Part shown: positions 16,766 through 25,449 of the stretch, in pieces | How positions within the stretch are numbered: position 1 is the first letter of the stretch | Layout: the number at the start of each line of letters is the position of its first letter | Source: Streptomyces sp. AC1-42W | Lineage (GTDB): Bacteria > Actinomycetota > Actinomycetes > Streptomycetales > Streptomycetaceae | DNA: 64,000 bases | Direction of reading: 5' to 3' | Assembly (NCBI RefSeq): GCF_003248355.1 | Contig: NZ_QKWY01000002.1 | Coordinates: 1 to 64,000, forward strand | Notes under the pieces: generated by a model | The model's input: the letters and a program-made list of their open reading frames with translations, nothing else | The model's database searches: none | Told to the model about the DNA's origin: nothing | Translations under genes and position numbers: made by a program

Positions 16766-16825
16766 CTACGGATCAGAAGGTTGCAGGTTCGAATCCTGCC
16801 GAGTGCACAGCAGGCCAGAGGCCCC
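16766..16825 (+). repeat. attR: direct repeat of the tRNA-Arg 3' end
   Basis: Starts CTACGGATCAGAAGGTTGCA and runs through the tRNA end to CAGAGGCCCC. It is the complete version of the repeat seen at 2791-2845 and shows the normal T-stem (GCAGG/CCTGC). It marks the right end of the AICE. Confidence 0.88.
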
Positions 16826-16829
16826 CGGG
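16817..16829 (+). terminator. Left arm of the original tRNA-Arg terminator, split by IS30
   Basis: AGAGGCCCCCGGG here is the exact reverse complement of CCCGGGGGCCTCT at 21409-21421, beyond the nested IS block. Without the 4.56-kb insertion the arms would be about 22 bases apart and form a 13-bp hairpin just after the tRNA 3' end. The right arm is immediately downstream of the IS30 right end. Confidence 0.7.
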
Positions 16830-17087
16830 AGAAGGCGAATTCAAGGGGTCGTGGCAACACCGCTGATCATGCGGCTGTTGTGAGGAGCTTAGTGGTCGGC
16901 TCCGTAAGTCCTTCGGGGGTTGATCATGGTGCCGGGGCGGCGGAGGATTCTTCGTGTCGGCCGGCGGGGTGCTGGTCGAGTCTGGCCAGCAGATCGTCCA
17001 GGTCGGAGGTGGTGAACTTCCACTGGAACGGCTGTGCCGTGGCGTTGTAGCGGTCTTCGAATTCTCGGAGCCGGTCTGTGACCTGGG

Positions 17088-18618
17088 CAACGTCGCTCTA
17101 TTAGATGGCCGTCGCCATGTCTTTGAGTGTCGGTGACGTCGTTTCCTGCGGGGCGAGTTGCAGGGGTCTCGGCTTCGCCCGCGGCTTGCGTGGTCGTCGT
17201 TCTTCGGGGAAGAGCGAGAGGCTGATCGTGTGGGTGACCTTGGTGGTGGCGGGCTCGTCCGGTTTGAGGGTGCGGTATCCGGTGGTGCTGCGTTTGGTGG
17301 CGCGGGGTGCGGCACGTCCGGGGCGGGGACGGACGGCCTCGCGGGTCAGGTCGGCCTGGATGTCACGGATCCTGGCGGCCAGTTGCCGAGGGGGGAAAGT
17401 CCGCGCCGACGGAACGTCGGGCGGCGGCGAGGGTGTTCTTGAAGCTGATGTGCGAGACGGGGAGGTTCGCGTGGTGGGCGGCGTCCACGGCCAGGTCGTG
17501 TACGGCCTGGTAGACGCAGAGCATGGCCCACAGTTCCTGCTCGACCATGGCGGGACTGTTGGACCGGAGGGTCGCGGTGCGTCCTCCCCGCTGTTCGATC
17601 TTGATGTGCTTGAAGATCGTCTCGCTGGTCCAGCGGGCGGTGTACAGCTCTGCCAGCTCTGCGGCGGGTGCCGCCTCGGGGTCCAGGAGCGTGGTGATCA
17701 GGCAGAACAGCTCCGAGGTCTCCTCACTGTCGCCGTCCGCGCCGATCGTGGTGGTGACCACGGTGTACTCCACGGCGCGCACGGTGATCCGGGCGCCGCG
17801 CGGCCCGTTCAGGCGGGTGAGGAAGGTGCCGTCGGCCAGAACCTCATGCGGCCGCAGGGTGAAGGAATCCGAGACCCGCCACAGGAGTTCGGCCCCGGTG
17901 ACCGCGGCTGCCCGCCACAGCTCATAGGCTGGAAAGCCCCGGTCGGCCATCAACAGGATGCCTTCCCGCAGGTGCACCAGGAGGCGGGCGGCCAAGGTGC
18001 GCTCGCCGACGGCGAAGGAGTCGAAGACCGCACCGATCAACGCCTTCGTGCCGCACTCCACCAGCGCGAGGAGCCTCACCTGCGGGTACGGTCCAGGCCG
18101 ATTTCCGTTGGAGGCACGGGTGTAGGCGGCAGCGTTCGCCTCGCTGTCAGGAACGTCCAGCAGTGTGCCGTCCATGGAGGTCAGCCGCAGCCCGCGCCAG
18201 AAAGCCCCCGGCGTGGCCGCAGTGCCGGTGCAACCGGCGACCCGGTCGAAGAGCAGTCGCAGCGGCCCCGCACCCAGCCGGGCCCGCGCCGTTGTCAGAG
18301 ACCCCGTGCGCGCCGGACGCCACACCTCCCGCGCCCGGCGCGGCCAGTGCTCCACCAACTCCCGCAGCACCAGGCCGTATCCGTCACCGCTGAACAGCCA
18401 CATCGTCAGGACGAAATACACCATCAGCCGGGCCGGCAACGACCGGGTCCGCTCCTCGCGCGCCCCCGCCTCATCGACCACGAAGTCGACCAGCTCGGGC
18501 GTGAACGTACGCGACAGCACCCCCATCCGGACCCGCTCCGGGTACGTCTCACCAACTATGTGATCTCTCGGCACAAGACCGAGACTCTACGCGATCATGA
18601 ACTAAGCGAGCGACGTTG
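17088..18618. mobile_element. IS4-family element nested in IS630
   Basis: 1,531 bp with 11-base terminal inverted repeats CAACGTCGCTC. It is flanked by a perfect 10-base direct duplication GTGACCTGGG (17078-17087 and 18619-18628), the target-duplication length typical of IS4 elements. It is the innermost and youngest insertion of the nest. Confidence 0.88.
17101..18574 (-). CDS. IS4-family transposase (one apparent frameshift)
   Basis: Start at 18574 gives MPRDHIVGETYPERVRMGVL; the N-terminal IS4 domain is followed by a DDE core: LTSMDGTLLDVPDS, GILLMADRGFPAYELW and the Y-R-E-K signature YTARWTSETIFKHIK. The open frame stops at 17363, but deleting one C from the CCCCCC run at about 17391-17396 lets it continue with PRQLAARIRDIQADLTREAV to TAA at 17101, 13 bases from the IS end, giving about 490 residues, the usual size. 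The C6 run may be a sequence error, a recent mutation or a slippage site. Confidence 0.82.
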
Positions 18619-19718
18619 GTGACCTGGGTGAGGTCGGTGAAGTCGTTGGGCGAGACGACCTTGCGCTGGACGACGGAGAAGTAGATTTCCACTTGGTTCA
18701 GCCAGGAGGCGTGCACCGGGGTGTGGACCAGGACCGCGTTCGGGAACGCGTCCGACAGTCGGTCGGCGGCCTTCTTGCCGCGGTGGGAGGAGCCGTTGTC
18801 GACGATCCAGAACACGCGTTTCGCGCTGGCGTAGGGCTCGCGGGTCATGACCTGGGTGACCAGGTTCATGAACGGGGTGATGCCGGTGGTCGGCTCGCAG
18901 CGGCCGGACACTTTCGCGGAGTGGACGTCGTAGGCGGCCAGGTAGGCCAGGGCGCCGCCGCGCCGGTAGGTGTGGTTCACGCGCATCGCGCGGGCCCGGC
19001 CGGGCGGCAGGGTCGGATGACAGCGGCAGCGGGCCTGGATGGAGGTCTTCTCGTCCGCGCTGATGACGTACTCGTCGTCGCCGAGCGGGACGCCCCGCCA
19101 GGTACGGGCATACAGGTCCAGTACACGCTCGGCCTTCGGGCGGAAGTCCGGGTCGGTGACGAAGATCCAGGATTGGTACTGCCACGGTTTGATCGCGTCG
19201 TCGCCCAGCCAGCGACGGACAGTGGAGGCGGAGATCGAGCTGGCGATGGACCGGGCGACGACTTCGCGGGCAAGCTCCGGGCACGACCAACGCGCCAGCG
19301 GCACCCCTGTCTCGGCGGGCAGCCGGCAGGCCAGAGCCTTGACCTGGGCGGCCTGGAGCGCGGTGAACGAGGGGGGCCTGCCCGACCGGTCGAGGTCGCC
19401 CAGCCCGGCGAGCCCGTGCTCGGCGAACCGGCCGCGCCAGCGGCGGACCGTGTCCAGATGCAGACCCGTCTCCCGGGCGATGCGCGCGTTGGCGCGTCCG
19501 CGCGCCGCGTGCAGCACCACCTGCGCGCGCATCCGCAGCCGGTACTCGGTCTTGTGGCCGTAGGCCATCAGCTTCAGTCGCTCGCGCTCGGCGGCGCGCA
19601 GGGTGATCGTGCGGGCGACGGCAACAGGCAATGCAGGCGGGCCAATCCGGAGAAGTGGATCACAACAGGCCGAAGCTTGCCGTATCCGGTCCGTGGCCCC
19701 TCGGGCAGGATGGGCGCC

Positions 19719-20048
19719 ATGCCCACGCCCTCGGAACACACCCGCCTCTCGCTGGAAGCCCGCCTCGGCGAGCAGGCCCGCGCCGTCTGGCCCCAGATTG
19801 CGCAGTTGCATGTCCGACACCGCGGAGCGTTCGCCTACGTGGAGGCCGAACTGGCCGACGGCGAACGGGTCAAGCTGATGCGACTGCGCTACACCGGCAC
19901 CGTCAGCAAGAGGTGGGGCTTCGCCCCCTACTACGCCAGTGGCGACCGCTACGAAGACTCCCTGCTGCCCACCGGCAGCCCCACCGGCACCCCCGCGGAG
20001 GCGCTCGACTGCGCCTGCGAGCTCCACATCGCTGCAGTCGACATCTGA
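19719..20048 (+). CDS. Passenger protein inside the IS630 element, 109 residues
   Basis: Starts MPTPSEHTRLSLEARLGEQA and ends ALDCACELHIAAVDI. It shows coding-type composition and a compact alpha/beta pattern (GAFAYVEAELADGERVKLMR, LRYTGTVSKRWGFAPYYASG). It lies between the IS630 inverted repeat and the transposase start, on the opposite strand. Similar small proteins are widespread in Streptomyces and often adjoin transposases. The function is unknown. It may be a captured cargo gene that moves with the element. Confidence 0.65.
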   Translation: MPTPSEHTRLSLEARLGEQARAVWPQIAQLHVRHRGAFAYVEAELADGERVKLMRLRYTGTVSKRWGFAPYYASGDRYEDSLLPTGSPTGTPAEALDCACELHIAAVDI

Positions 20049-21396
20049 CCCACTACCAGGCACAACGCCGGATCCGAAGTCAACCCCCGAAGGACTTACG
20101 GAGCCGACCACTTAGCGAGGCGCTCGGCTGGGGTTTCCCAGTCCAGCGTTTTGCGTGGGCGGCCGTTGAGTTCGGCGGCCACTGTGTCGAGGTGCTCGCG
20201 GCTGTGTCGGGACAGGTCGGTGCCCTTCGGGAAGTACTGTCGCAGCAGCCCGTTCGTGTTCTCGTTCGAGCCGCGCTGCCAGGGGCTGGAGGGGTCACAG
20301 AAGTAGACCGGCATGCCTGTGGCCATGGAGAACTGGTGGTGCAGGCCCATCTCCGAGCCCTGGTCCCAGGTCAGCGAACGCCGCAGGTGGGCCGGGAGGG
20401 TGCTGACCGTGTCGATCAGCGCGTCGCGGACGGTCAGGGTGTCGCGGTTGCCGGGCAGGTGGACCAGCATCACGTAGCGGGTGGTCCGCTCGACCAGCGT
20501 GCCGATCGCGGAGCCGTTGTCCTTGCCGATGATCAAGTCTCCCTCCCAGTGGCCGGGAACGGCCCGGTCCTCGACCTCGGCCGGCCGGTCGCTGATCATC
20601 GCCATCGGGGCCGGAAAGCGCGGAATCCGCTGGTCGGGACGGCGTTGAGGCTTGCGCAGGGTTCGGCCGGTGCGCAGTGCCTTCGTGAGCTCACGGCGCA
20701 GCTCGCCCCGGCCCTGGACGTAGAGCGCCTGGTAGATCGTCTCGTGCGACACGTGCATCTCCGGCTGGTCGGGGAAGTGCAGACGCAGGCTCCGGCTGAT
20801 CTGCTCGGGACTCCACTTCAGCCCCAGCCATGACTGGATGGTGTCACGCAGCGGCAGACACGCAGCGATCTTGCCGCCCTTGGGGCGGGGCCGCCTGGCC
20901 CGTGCGCGGGCGTGCGCGGCGTGTGGCCGGTACTGGCCGTTCACGGGGTGCCGGTTGCGGCGGATCTCCCGGCTGACGGTCGAGGGGCTGCGGCCCAGCT
21001 CGGCCGCGATCGCTCGGACCGTCGCCTTCTCCCGCAGCCGGTCGGCGATGTGTATTCGCTCGTCCTCGCCGAGGTAGCGGGAGTCGCCACGGACCTCGAT
21101 CAGGCGTGTCCTGGGCGCTTTGACACCGCGGACCGCGACCGCGGGCGCATCCTTCGCCCGCGGTCGCGGTCTTTTCGCCCGGCCTTCCGGCCGTCCGTAA
21201 CGCCACTCCCTGCCGGTCCGCTCGTGCACTCCCACGATCCGGCATGCCTGCGCGTTGCCCATTCCTTGATCCACAAGGGAAAGGTAGAGCTCACGCTCCT
21301 TCAGGAGCTTCCTGGGCCCCTGCGGCCTCCGGTCCTCACGGATCTCGAAGTCCACTGCAACTCCCTACGGACGGGGTGTTGCAACGACCTCTTGAA

Positions 21397-21644
21397 CTGA
21401 AGAGAAATCCCGGGGGCCTCTCGCGTTGCCCGTACAGCAACCGGGCCAGCCGGTACCTGGCGAAGAATCCGCTGAGCGAGCTGCGTGTGTGCCCGCAGCC
21501 TTCAGGTCGCCGATCAAGGGGCGACGCTGGTGGGGTGATCTCTACGAGCTCTGTCCCGACGATCTTCTGGCAGAGCTGAACAGTCGCGCCGATCCTGACA
21601 AGATCACTGCTCTCCTGAAGCGCTGCCGCGCGCTGAAGCGGTAG
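21397..21644 (+). CDS. Short unrecognised coding remnant downstream of tRNA-Arg
   Basis: The right arm of the split terminator (21409-21421) is followed by a coding-looking frame from about 21426 that ends TAG at 21642-21644. Its convincing part is SPIKGRRWWGDLYELCPDDL then LAELNSRADPDKITALLKRC. In another frame upstream, SRYLAKNPLSELRVCPQPS also looks coding, so the gene may be frame-broken. No start codon with a ribosome-binding site is obvious and no family is recognised. Confidence 0.4.
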
Positions 21645-21857
21645 CCGTCATCCGCCTGTGCCCTGTCAAGTGAGTGTTGATGTACCAACCCCAGCGCGGC
21701 GCCCTGACACTGCTGTTCCGTGGCGGTGCCATCCGCTGGTCCTTTGGAGGATGAGAGGGGCGGGGTCGACGGTCTGCTCATAGTCCCGAGGTGGCTCCCG
21801 GGGACCTTTGTGCCCGCCCCTCTTGACCGCGGACCTCGAAGGTTCTCTGACCGGTCT
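21645..21857. other. Gene-free stretch with a branched inverted repeat
   Basis: No supported gene. AGAGGGGCGGG (21754-21764) pairs perfectly with CCCGCCCCTCT (21813-21823), and the enclosed loop contains a second inverted repeat (GTCCC ... GGGAC). It abuts the IS1634-type left end at 21858 and may be a relic of another element or a structured RNA. Confidence 0.4.
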
Positions 21858-23643
21858 CTAGTCCCGTACTTCGCGGGTCGTTGATTCGTATGGTGTGACC
21901 GGTCTGGGAGTGTCCCGGGCCGGTCGTATGGCGTTGGTCCGGATGTGTCGATGACTTCCCGGTCCCCGCGGCCACGATCTGAGCGTCAGCGCCTTGAAGT
22001 GGTGGTGACGTCCGTGGTGGAGAAGCGTCTGGGCGCTCTGCCTGTCGCTGCCGAGTTTCTGCGCCGGCTGGACGTCGCGGGGATCGTCGACGAAGTGTGT
22101 CCAGGCGGTGCGAGCGCCCATCTGACGCACGGGCAGGTCATCGAGGCACTGGTGGCCAACCGGCTGACCTCGCCCGCACCACTGGTGCGCGTCGGGGACT
22201 GGGCGAGGACCTGGGCGGTGGAGGAGGTCTTCGGTATCACGCCGGACCTCCTCAATGATGACCGCCTGGCCCGCGCCCTGGACGCGATCGCTCCGAAGCT
22301 GGAGGTCATCGCGGGCACGGTCGGCGCTCGGGCGATCACCGAGTTCGGGATCGATGTCTCGCGGCTGCACTGGGACATGACCAGCATGTCCGTCCATGGC
22401 GCTTTCCCTGCCGAGGAGCAGGACGAGCGGTACCCGCTCATCGCCTGCAACGGGCATCCAAAGGACCGGCGCGTGGATCTGAAACAGATCCAGTCCGGGC
22501 TCGCGGTCTCGGCCGACGGCGGTATCCCCGTCCACTCCCGGGTCTTCGACGGCGCCGCGGCCGAGGCCAGCCAGGTCGTCGGGGCGATGAAAGACCTGCG
22601 GTCGATGGCCGGCACCCACGAGTTTCTGATGGTCGCCGACTCCAAACTGGTGTCCTACTCCAACATCACCGCCCTGCTTGAGGCCGGTGTGGAGTTCATC
22701 GCGCCCGTCCCGGCCGCGCAGATCAAGGACGAGGTCTACGCGGTCCTGGATCCCCAGCAGGCGCAGGCCGTCGACTGGGTGCCCGGGCGGGACGAGAGGA
22801 AACCGGAGACGGAACGGGAGACCTACCGAGTCCTGGAGGACATTCACACGCTGACCGGGCGCCGCAAAAGCGACCCGTCGCTGACGGTGCGCCGGATCCT
22901 GGTGCATTCCACCGCCGTCGCGGCCGGCCAGCGGGCGGCCCGGGCCAAGCGACTGGCCAAGGCCGCCGAAGACCTCGACAAGCTCGCCGGTGCGGCAGGC
23001 GGACGGCACTACAAGACCCGGGAGAAGATCGTCGCCCGGATCGGCGTCGTCACCGCCAAGCGCCGTGTCACCTCCTGCCTGCGCTGGCAGATCACCGCCG
23101 ACGAGCAGGGCACCCCGGGCCTCACCTGGCACTTCGACCAGGACGTGCTGGAAGCCGAAGCCGCCGTTGACGGCTGGTGGGCGTTGATCACCAGCGTCCC
23201 GGCCGAGAAGGCCGGACCCGCCCACGTCCTGATTCAGTACAAGGGCCAGGGCACCGTCGAGCGGCGCTACCACGACTTCAAGGGCCCCCTCGCGGTCGCA
23301 CCGGTCTTCGTGCAGCACAACCGGCGCGTCGCCGCGCTCATCCAGGTCATCTGCCTGGCCCTGCTCGTCTTCTGTCTGATTGAGCGGCAGGTCAGACGCG
23401 CTCTGGGCCCCGACGAGACCATGGCCGGCCTCTACCCGGACAACCGACGGGTCCGCCCTACCGGCCGCATGATCCTCTACCACCTCGGCGAACTCACCCT
23501 CCGGATCGGAAACGTCACCGACCCGCCAACCGTCCAGATCAACCGCGGCGTCCAACTCCACCTCCTCGACCTCCTCGACACCGACATCGGACAAACCCGC
23601 TGGCCACAGACCTGAAACGGTCACCCGCGAAGTACGGGTCTAG
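21858..23643. mobile_element. IS1634-type element
   Basis: Inverted repeats CTAGTCCCGTACTTCGCGGG at 21858 and, reversed, CTAGACCCGTACTTCGCGGG ending at 23643. Both ends carry CTAG, which may be the target duplication or part of the repeat. The element encloses one transposase gene and looks complete. Confidence 0.8.
21945..23615 (+). CDS. IS1634-family transposase (DUF4277 N-terminus)
   Basis: 556 residues (GTG 21945, or ATG two codons later). The N-terminal DUF4277-like part reads VVVTSVVEKRLGALPVAAEF. The split DDE catalytic core shows Asp in RLHWDMTSMSVHG, Asp in FLMVADSKLVSYSN and Glu in GQGTVERRYHDFKGPL. The C-terminus runs close to the right inverted repeat. Length and frame are intact, so the element may be active. 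Confidence 0.88.
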   Translation: MSMTSRSPRPRSERQRLEVVVTSVVEKRLGALPVAAEFLRRLDVAGIVDEVCPGGASAHLTHGQVIEALVANRLTSPAPLVRVGDWARTWAVEEVFGITPDLLNDDRLARALDAIAPKLEVIAGTVGARAITEFGIDVSRLHWDMTSMSVHGAFPAEEQDERYPLIACNGHPKDRRVDLKQIQSGLAVSADGGIPVHSRVFDGAAAEASQVVGAMKDLRSMAGTHEFLMVADSKLVSYSNITALLEAGVEFIAPVPAAQIKDEVYAVLDPQQAQAVDWVPGRDERKPETERETYRVLEDIHTLTGRRKSDPSLTVRRILVHSTAVAAGQRAARAKRLAKAAEDLDKLAGAAGGRHYKTREKIVARIGVVTAKRRVTSCLRWQITADEQGTPGLTWHFDQDVLEAEAAVDGWWALITSVPAEKAGPAHVLIQYKGQGTVERRYHDFKGPLAVAPVFVQHNRRVAALIQVICLALLVFCLIERQVRRALGPDETMAGLYPDNRRVRPTGRMILYHLGELTLRIGNVTDPPTVQINRGVQLHLLDLLDTDIGQTRWPQT

Positions 23644-23801
23644 TCGCCGGTCAACCTAGCAAGTGACTGTGACAACGCTCCGGGCGCATCGTCGGGGACG
23701 GGGGCATGGCCGGCCGACGCGTCGTGCGTTGTTGATCGGTGAGGGCGCTGGACCGCGGTGGAGTTCGATGTACGTGAGGCTCGCGCGCGTACGGTGGCTG
23801 G

Positions 23802-25016
23802 GTGGCGAATGACGATCTGGGGCGGACCTTGCGGCGGCTTCGGCGGCTGGCTTCGCTGACGCAGGAGGAGCTGGCCGAGCGAGCCGGTGTGTCCGTTGAT
23901 GTGGTCAGGCAGCTTGAGCAGGGGCGGAAGCAGTCGGCTCGGCTGCCTACGTTGCACGCACTGGCGAACGGGCTCGGTGTGGAGCTGACCACGTTGTTGG
24001 GTGACCCGCCTGCTGTGGCCTCCTCCGGGGAGAACGACGGGCCGCGCTTCGTGGCCGTACGTCGCGCCATCATGCCCGCGCTCCGGGGTCCGAAGCCGGT
24101 GCCGCCCGCTGACGGCTTCTCGTTGGAGCGGTTGCGCGAACAGATCGCCGAGGGGTGGACGCAGTACCACTCCGCCGAGTTCGACGCGGTGATGAAGAAG
24201 CTGCCGGACCTCGTTGCCGACGCGCGGACGGCGACCGCTTCCGGAGAGGGAGAGGTGCGGGGTGCTGGGTTCGGTGCCCTGGGCAAGGCTCTTCAGCTCG
24301 CTGGGCATGTTGCCGTGCGGATGGGGAAGACCGATCTCGCGCTGATCAGTCTGGAAAGGGCGATAGATGCTGCGGAGCAGTCCGGAGATCCGCTGCTCGT
24401 GCCGATGGTCGTCAACTCGATGGCGTGGACCTATCAGCGGCAGGGGCGTCTGGAGGACGCACTGCACATCGCACGGCGCACCGCCGACGCCATGGTGAGT
24501 GAGGGGCGCGTCGACACCACTGATGGGCTGAAGGTGTGGGGAGCGCTGACCATGAGCGCCGCCACATCCGCTGCGCGGAGTGGGGACTACGAGCGTGCGG
24601 CGTCGATGATGGGCGCGGCGGAGGTCGAGGCCGCACGCGTCGCGAAGCTGCCTGACGGTGGTGACAACCGGATGGTGAGTGTGTTCAGCCCGTCGTCGGT
24701 GCGCATCGAGCGTGTTCGCTTGGCCGTCCAGTACGGACACCCGCAGGATGCTCTGGCCCTGGCCAAAGGGATGCGGCTGAGCAAGGACACACCGCCGTCC
24801 TGGCGGACGTGGCTGCTTCTGGACGTGGCGCGTGCTCACACGGATATCGGGGACGCGGCCGGCGCCGTAAAGACTCTGGAGTCGTTGCGTCGGGTCGCAC
24901 CGACGTGGATGCAGCACCACACGTTGGCCGTAGCGATTGTCCGCGACCTCTGGAGTCTGCCCAACCCTCCTGCCGGACTGCGGTCGTTGGCAGAGTTTCT
25001 GGGCGTCTGCGAATAG
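23802..25016 (+). CDS. XRE-family regulator with TPR-like repeats
   Basis: 404 residues from GTG 23802. The N-terminal Cro/CI-type helix-turn-helix is LRRLRRLASLTQEELAERAG, VSVDVVRQLEQGRKQ and LPTLHALANGLGVELTTLLG. The remainder is helical with TPR-like units, for example LALISLERAIDAAEQSGDPL and NSMAWTYQRQGRLEDALHIA. This class of Streptomyces regulators is common; targets are not evident. A TACGGT hexamer ends about 10 bases before the GTG with no clear ribosome-binding site, so the transcript may be leaderless. It stands alone between an IS and the PKS cluster. Confidence 0.8.
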   Translation: MANDDLGRTLRRLRRLASLTQEELAERAGVSVDVVRQLEQGRKQSARLPTLHALANGLGVELTTLLGDPPAVASSGENDGPRFVAVRRAIMPALRGPKPVPPADGFSLERLREQIAEGWTQYHSAEFDAVMKKLPDLVADARTATASGEGEVRGAGFGALGKALQLAGHVAVRMGKTDLALISLERAIDAAEQSGDPLLVPMVVNSMAWTYQRQGRLEDALHIARRTADAMVSEGRVDTTDGLKVWGALTMSAATSAARSGDYERAASMMGAAEVEAARVAKLPDGGDNRMVSVFSPSSVRIERVRLAVQYGHPQDALALAKGMRLSKDTPPSWRTWLLLDVARAHTDIGDAAGAVKTLESLRRVAPTWMQHHTLAVAIVRDLWSLPNPPAGLRSLAEFLGVCE

Positions 25017-25408
25017 CGTGGTGAAAGTGGGACGTTGCGTCCCTGTCACCCCATTTCGCGTGGCGCTTTCATGAGCGGGCAGCGCCTCGGCAGCCGTACG
25101 ACCGGTTTCGGGGCTCGACCCCGATTCCGAAAGCGCGGACCGACATGCCGCACGCTGAAACACAGGCTCGTCCGACCGGGCCGCCGGGCTACAGCCAAAC
25201 CCTGCGGCGCAGGTCGAGAGTGCTGCCGCGGCCAGGCGTTTTCGAACTCTTCCCAGGTGGCGCCCACGGAGCGTCGAGCGGACGTAGGCGGAGGACCACT
25301 CGTGACCGCCGAAGAACCCCGTTCGCAGTGGGGCCGCCCGGACGCGTCTTTCCCAGTTGATCGACATGTTCGGCACTGACGGGGCGCGTTCGGCTGGTTG
25401 AGGGTTTT
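25017..25408. other. Gene-free stretch before the PKS cluster
   Basis: Several open frames cross this region but none has coding-like composition, a start signal and conserved motifs together. A fragment on the minus strand (VGATWEEFENAW) might be a gene relic. This marks the left border of the biosynthetic cluster. Confidence 0.4.
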
Positions 25409-25440
25409 CGGCTCCCAGGCAGGCTGCTGGCTGGGAGCCG
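25409..25440 (-). terminator. Terminator hairpin after the thioesterase gene
   Basis: CGGCTCCCAG (25409-25418) pairs perfectly with CTGGGAGCCG (25431-25440). It lies 9 bases beyond the thioesterase stop on the minus strand. Confidence 0.6.
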
Positions 25441-25449
25441 TTGGTGGGT

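Larger units (their letters stand above)
2791..16825. mobile_element. AICE (pSAM2-like integrative conjugative element) in tRNA-Arg
   Basis: About 14.0 kb bounded by the tRNA-Arg direct repeats. Gene order from attL is int, xis, rep, an Spd-like DUF2637 protein, small genes and FtsK-type tra, with a GntR regulator read the other way. This is the standard AICE set: integrase-based maintenance, autonomous replication and double-stranded DNA transfer by one motor protein, with no relaxase or type IV secretion genes. The right third carries cargo: a peptide-modification operon with its own regulator and an Mrr-like nuclease. Confidence 0.9.
16924..19631 (-). pseudogene. IS630-family transposase, interrupted by an IS4 element
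   Basis: Probable TTG start at 19629-19631 (LPVAVARTITLRAAERERLK). It has an N-terminal helix-turn-helix (NARIARETGLHLDTVRRWRG) and DDE residues in YVISADEKTSIQ, FWIVDNGSSHRG and ASWLNQVEIYFS. It breaks after FTDLTQVT at 18619 and resumes at 17087 with DRLREFEDRYNATAQPFQWK to TGA at 16924-16926. Removing the IS4 element plus one 10-base duplication restores 388 residues in frame, the normal length, so the gene was intact before the IS4 insertion. Confidence 0.88.
16891..20115. mobile_element. IS630-family element nested in IS30, itself interrupted by IS4
   Basis: Perfect 33-base inverted repeats start AGTGGTCGGCTCCGTAAGTC and are found at 16891-16923 and, reversed, 20083-20115. The flanking IS30 sequence shows the TA target duplication expected for IS630 (CGCTA ... 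TAAGC). It carries a transposase and a passenger gene on the other strand. Confidence 0.85.
16867..21355 (-). pseudogene. IS30-family transposase, interrupted near its C-terminus
   Basis: Starts at GTG 21355 (MDFEIREDRRPQGPRKLL). It has an N-terminal helix-turn-helix (AIAAELGRSPSTVSREIRR) and a DDE core: Asp in GHWEGDLIIGKDNGSAIG, Asp in LTWDQGSEMG and Glu in WQRGSNENTNGLLRQYFPKG. The main piece is 20096-21355 and ends ERLAK, then reads into the IS630 end (WSAP, stop). The native ending resumes at 16867-16889 as LLTTAA and a stop, joined across a TA duplication. Only the last six residues are affected, so the truncated protein could still be active. Confidence 0.85.
16840..21396. mobile_element. 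IS30-family element, host of two nested insertions
   Basis: Terminal inverted repeats: TTCAAGGGGTCGTGGCAACA at 16840 and, reversed, TTCAAGAGGTCGTTGCAACA ending at 21396. Its transposase C-terminus is cut off by an IS630-family element and resumes on the other side, so the two halves define one original copy of about 1.3 kb. It is inserted in the loop of the tRNA-Arg terminator. Confidence 0.8.
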
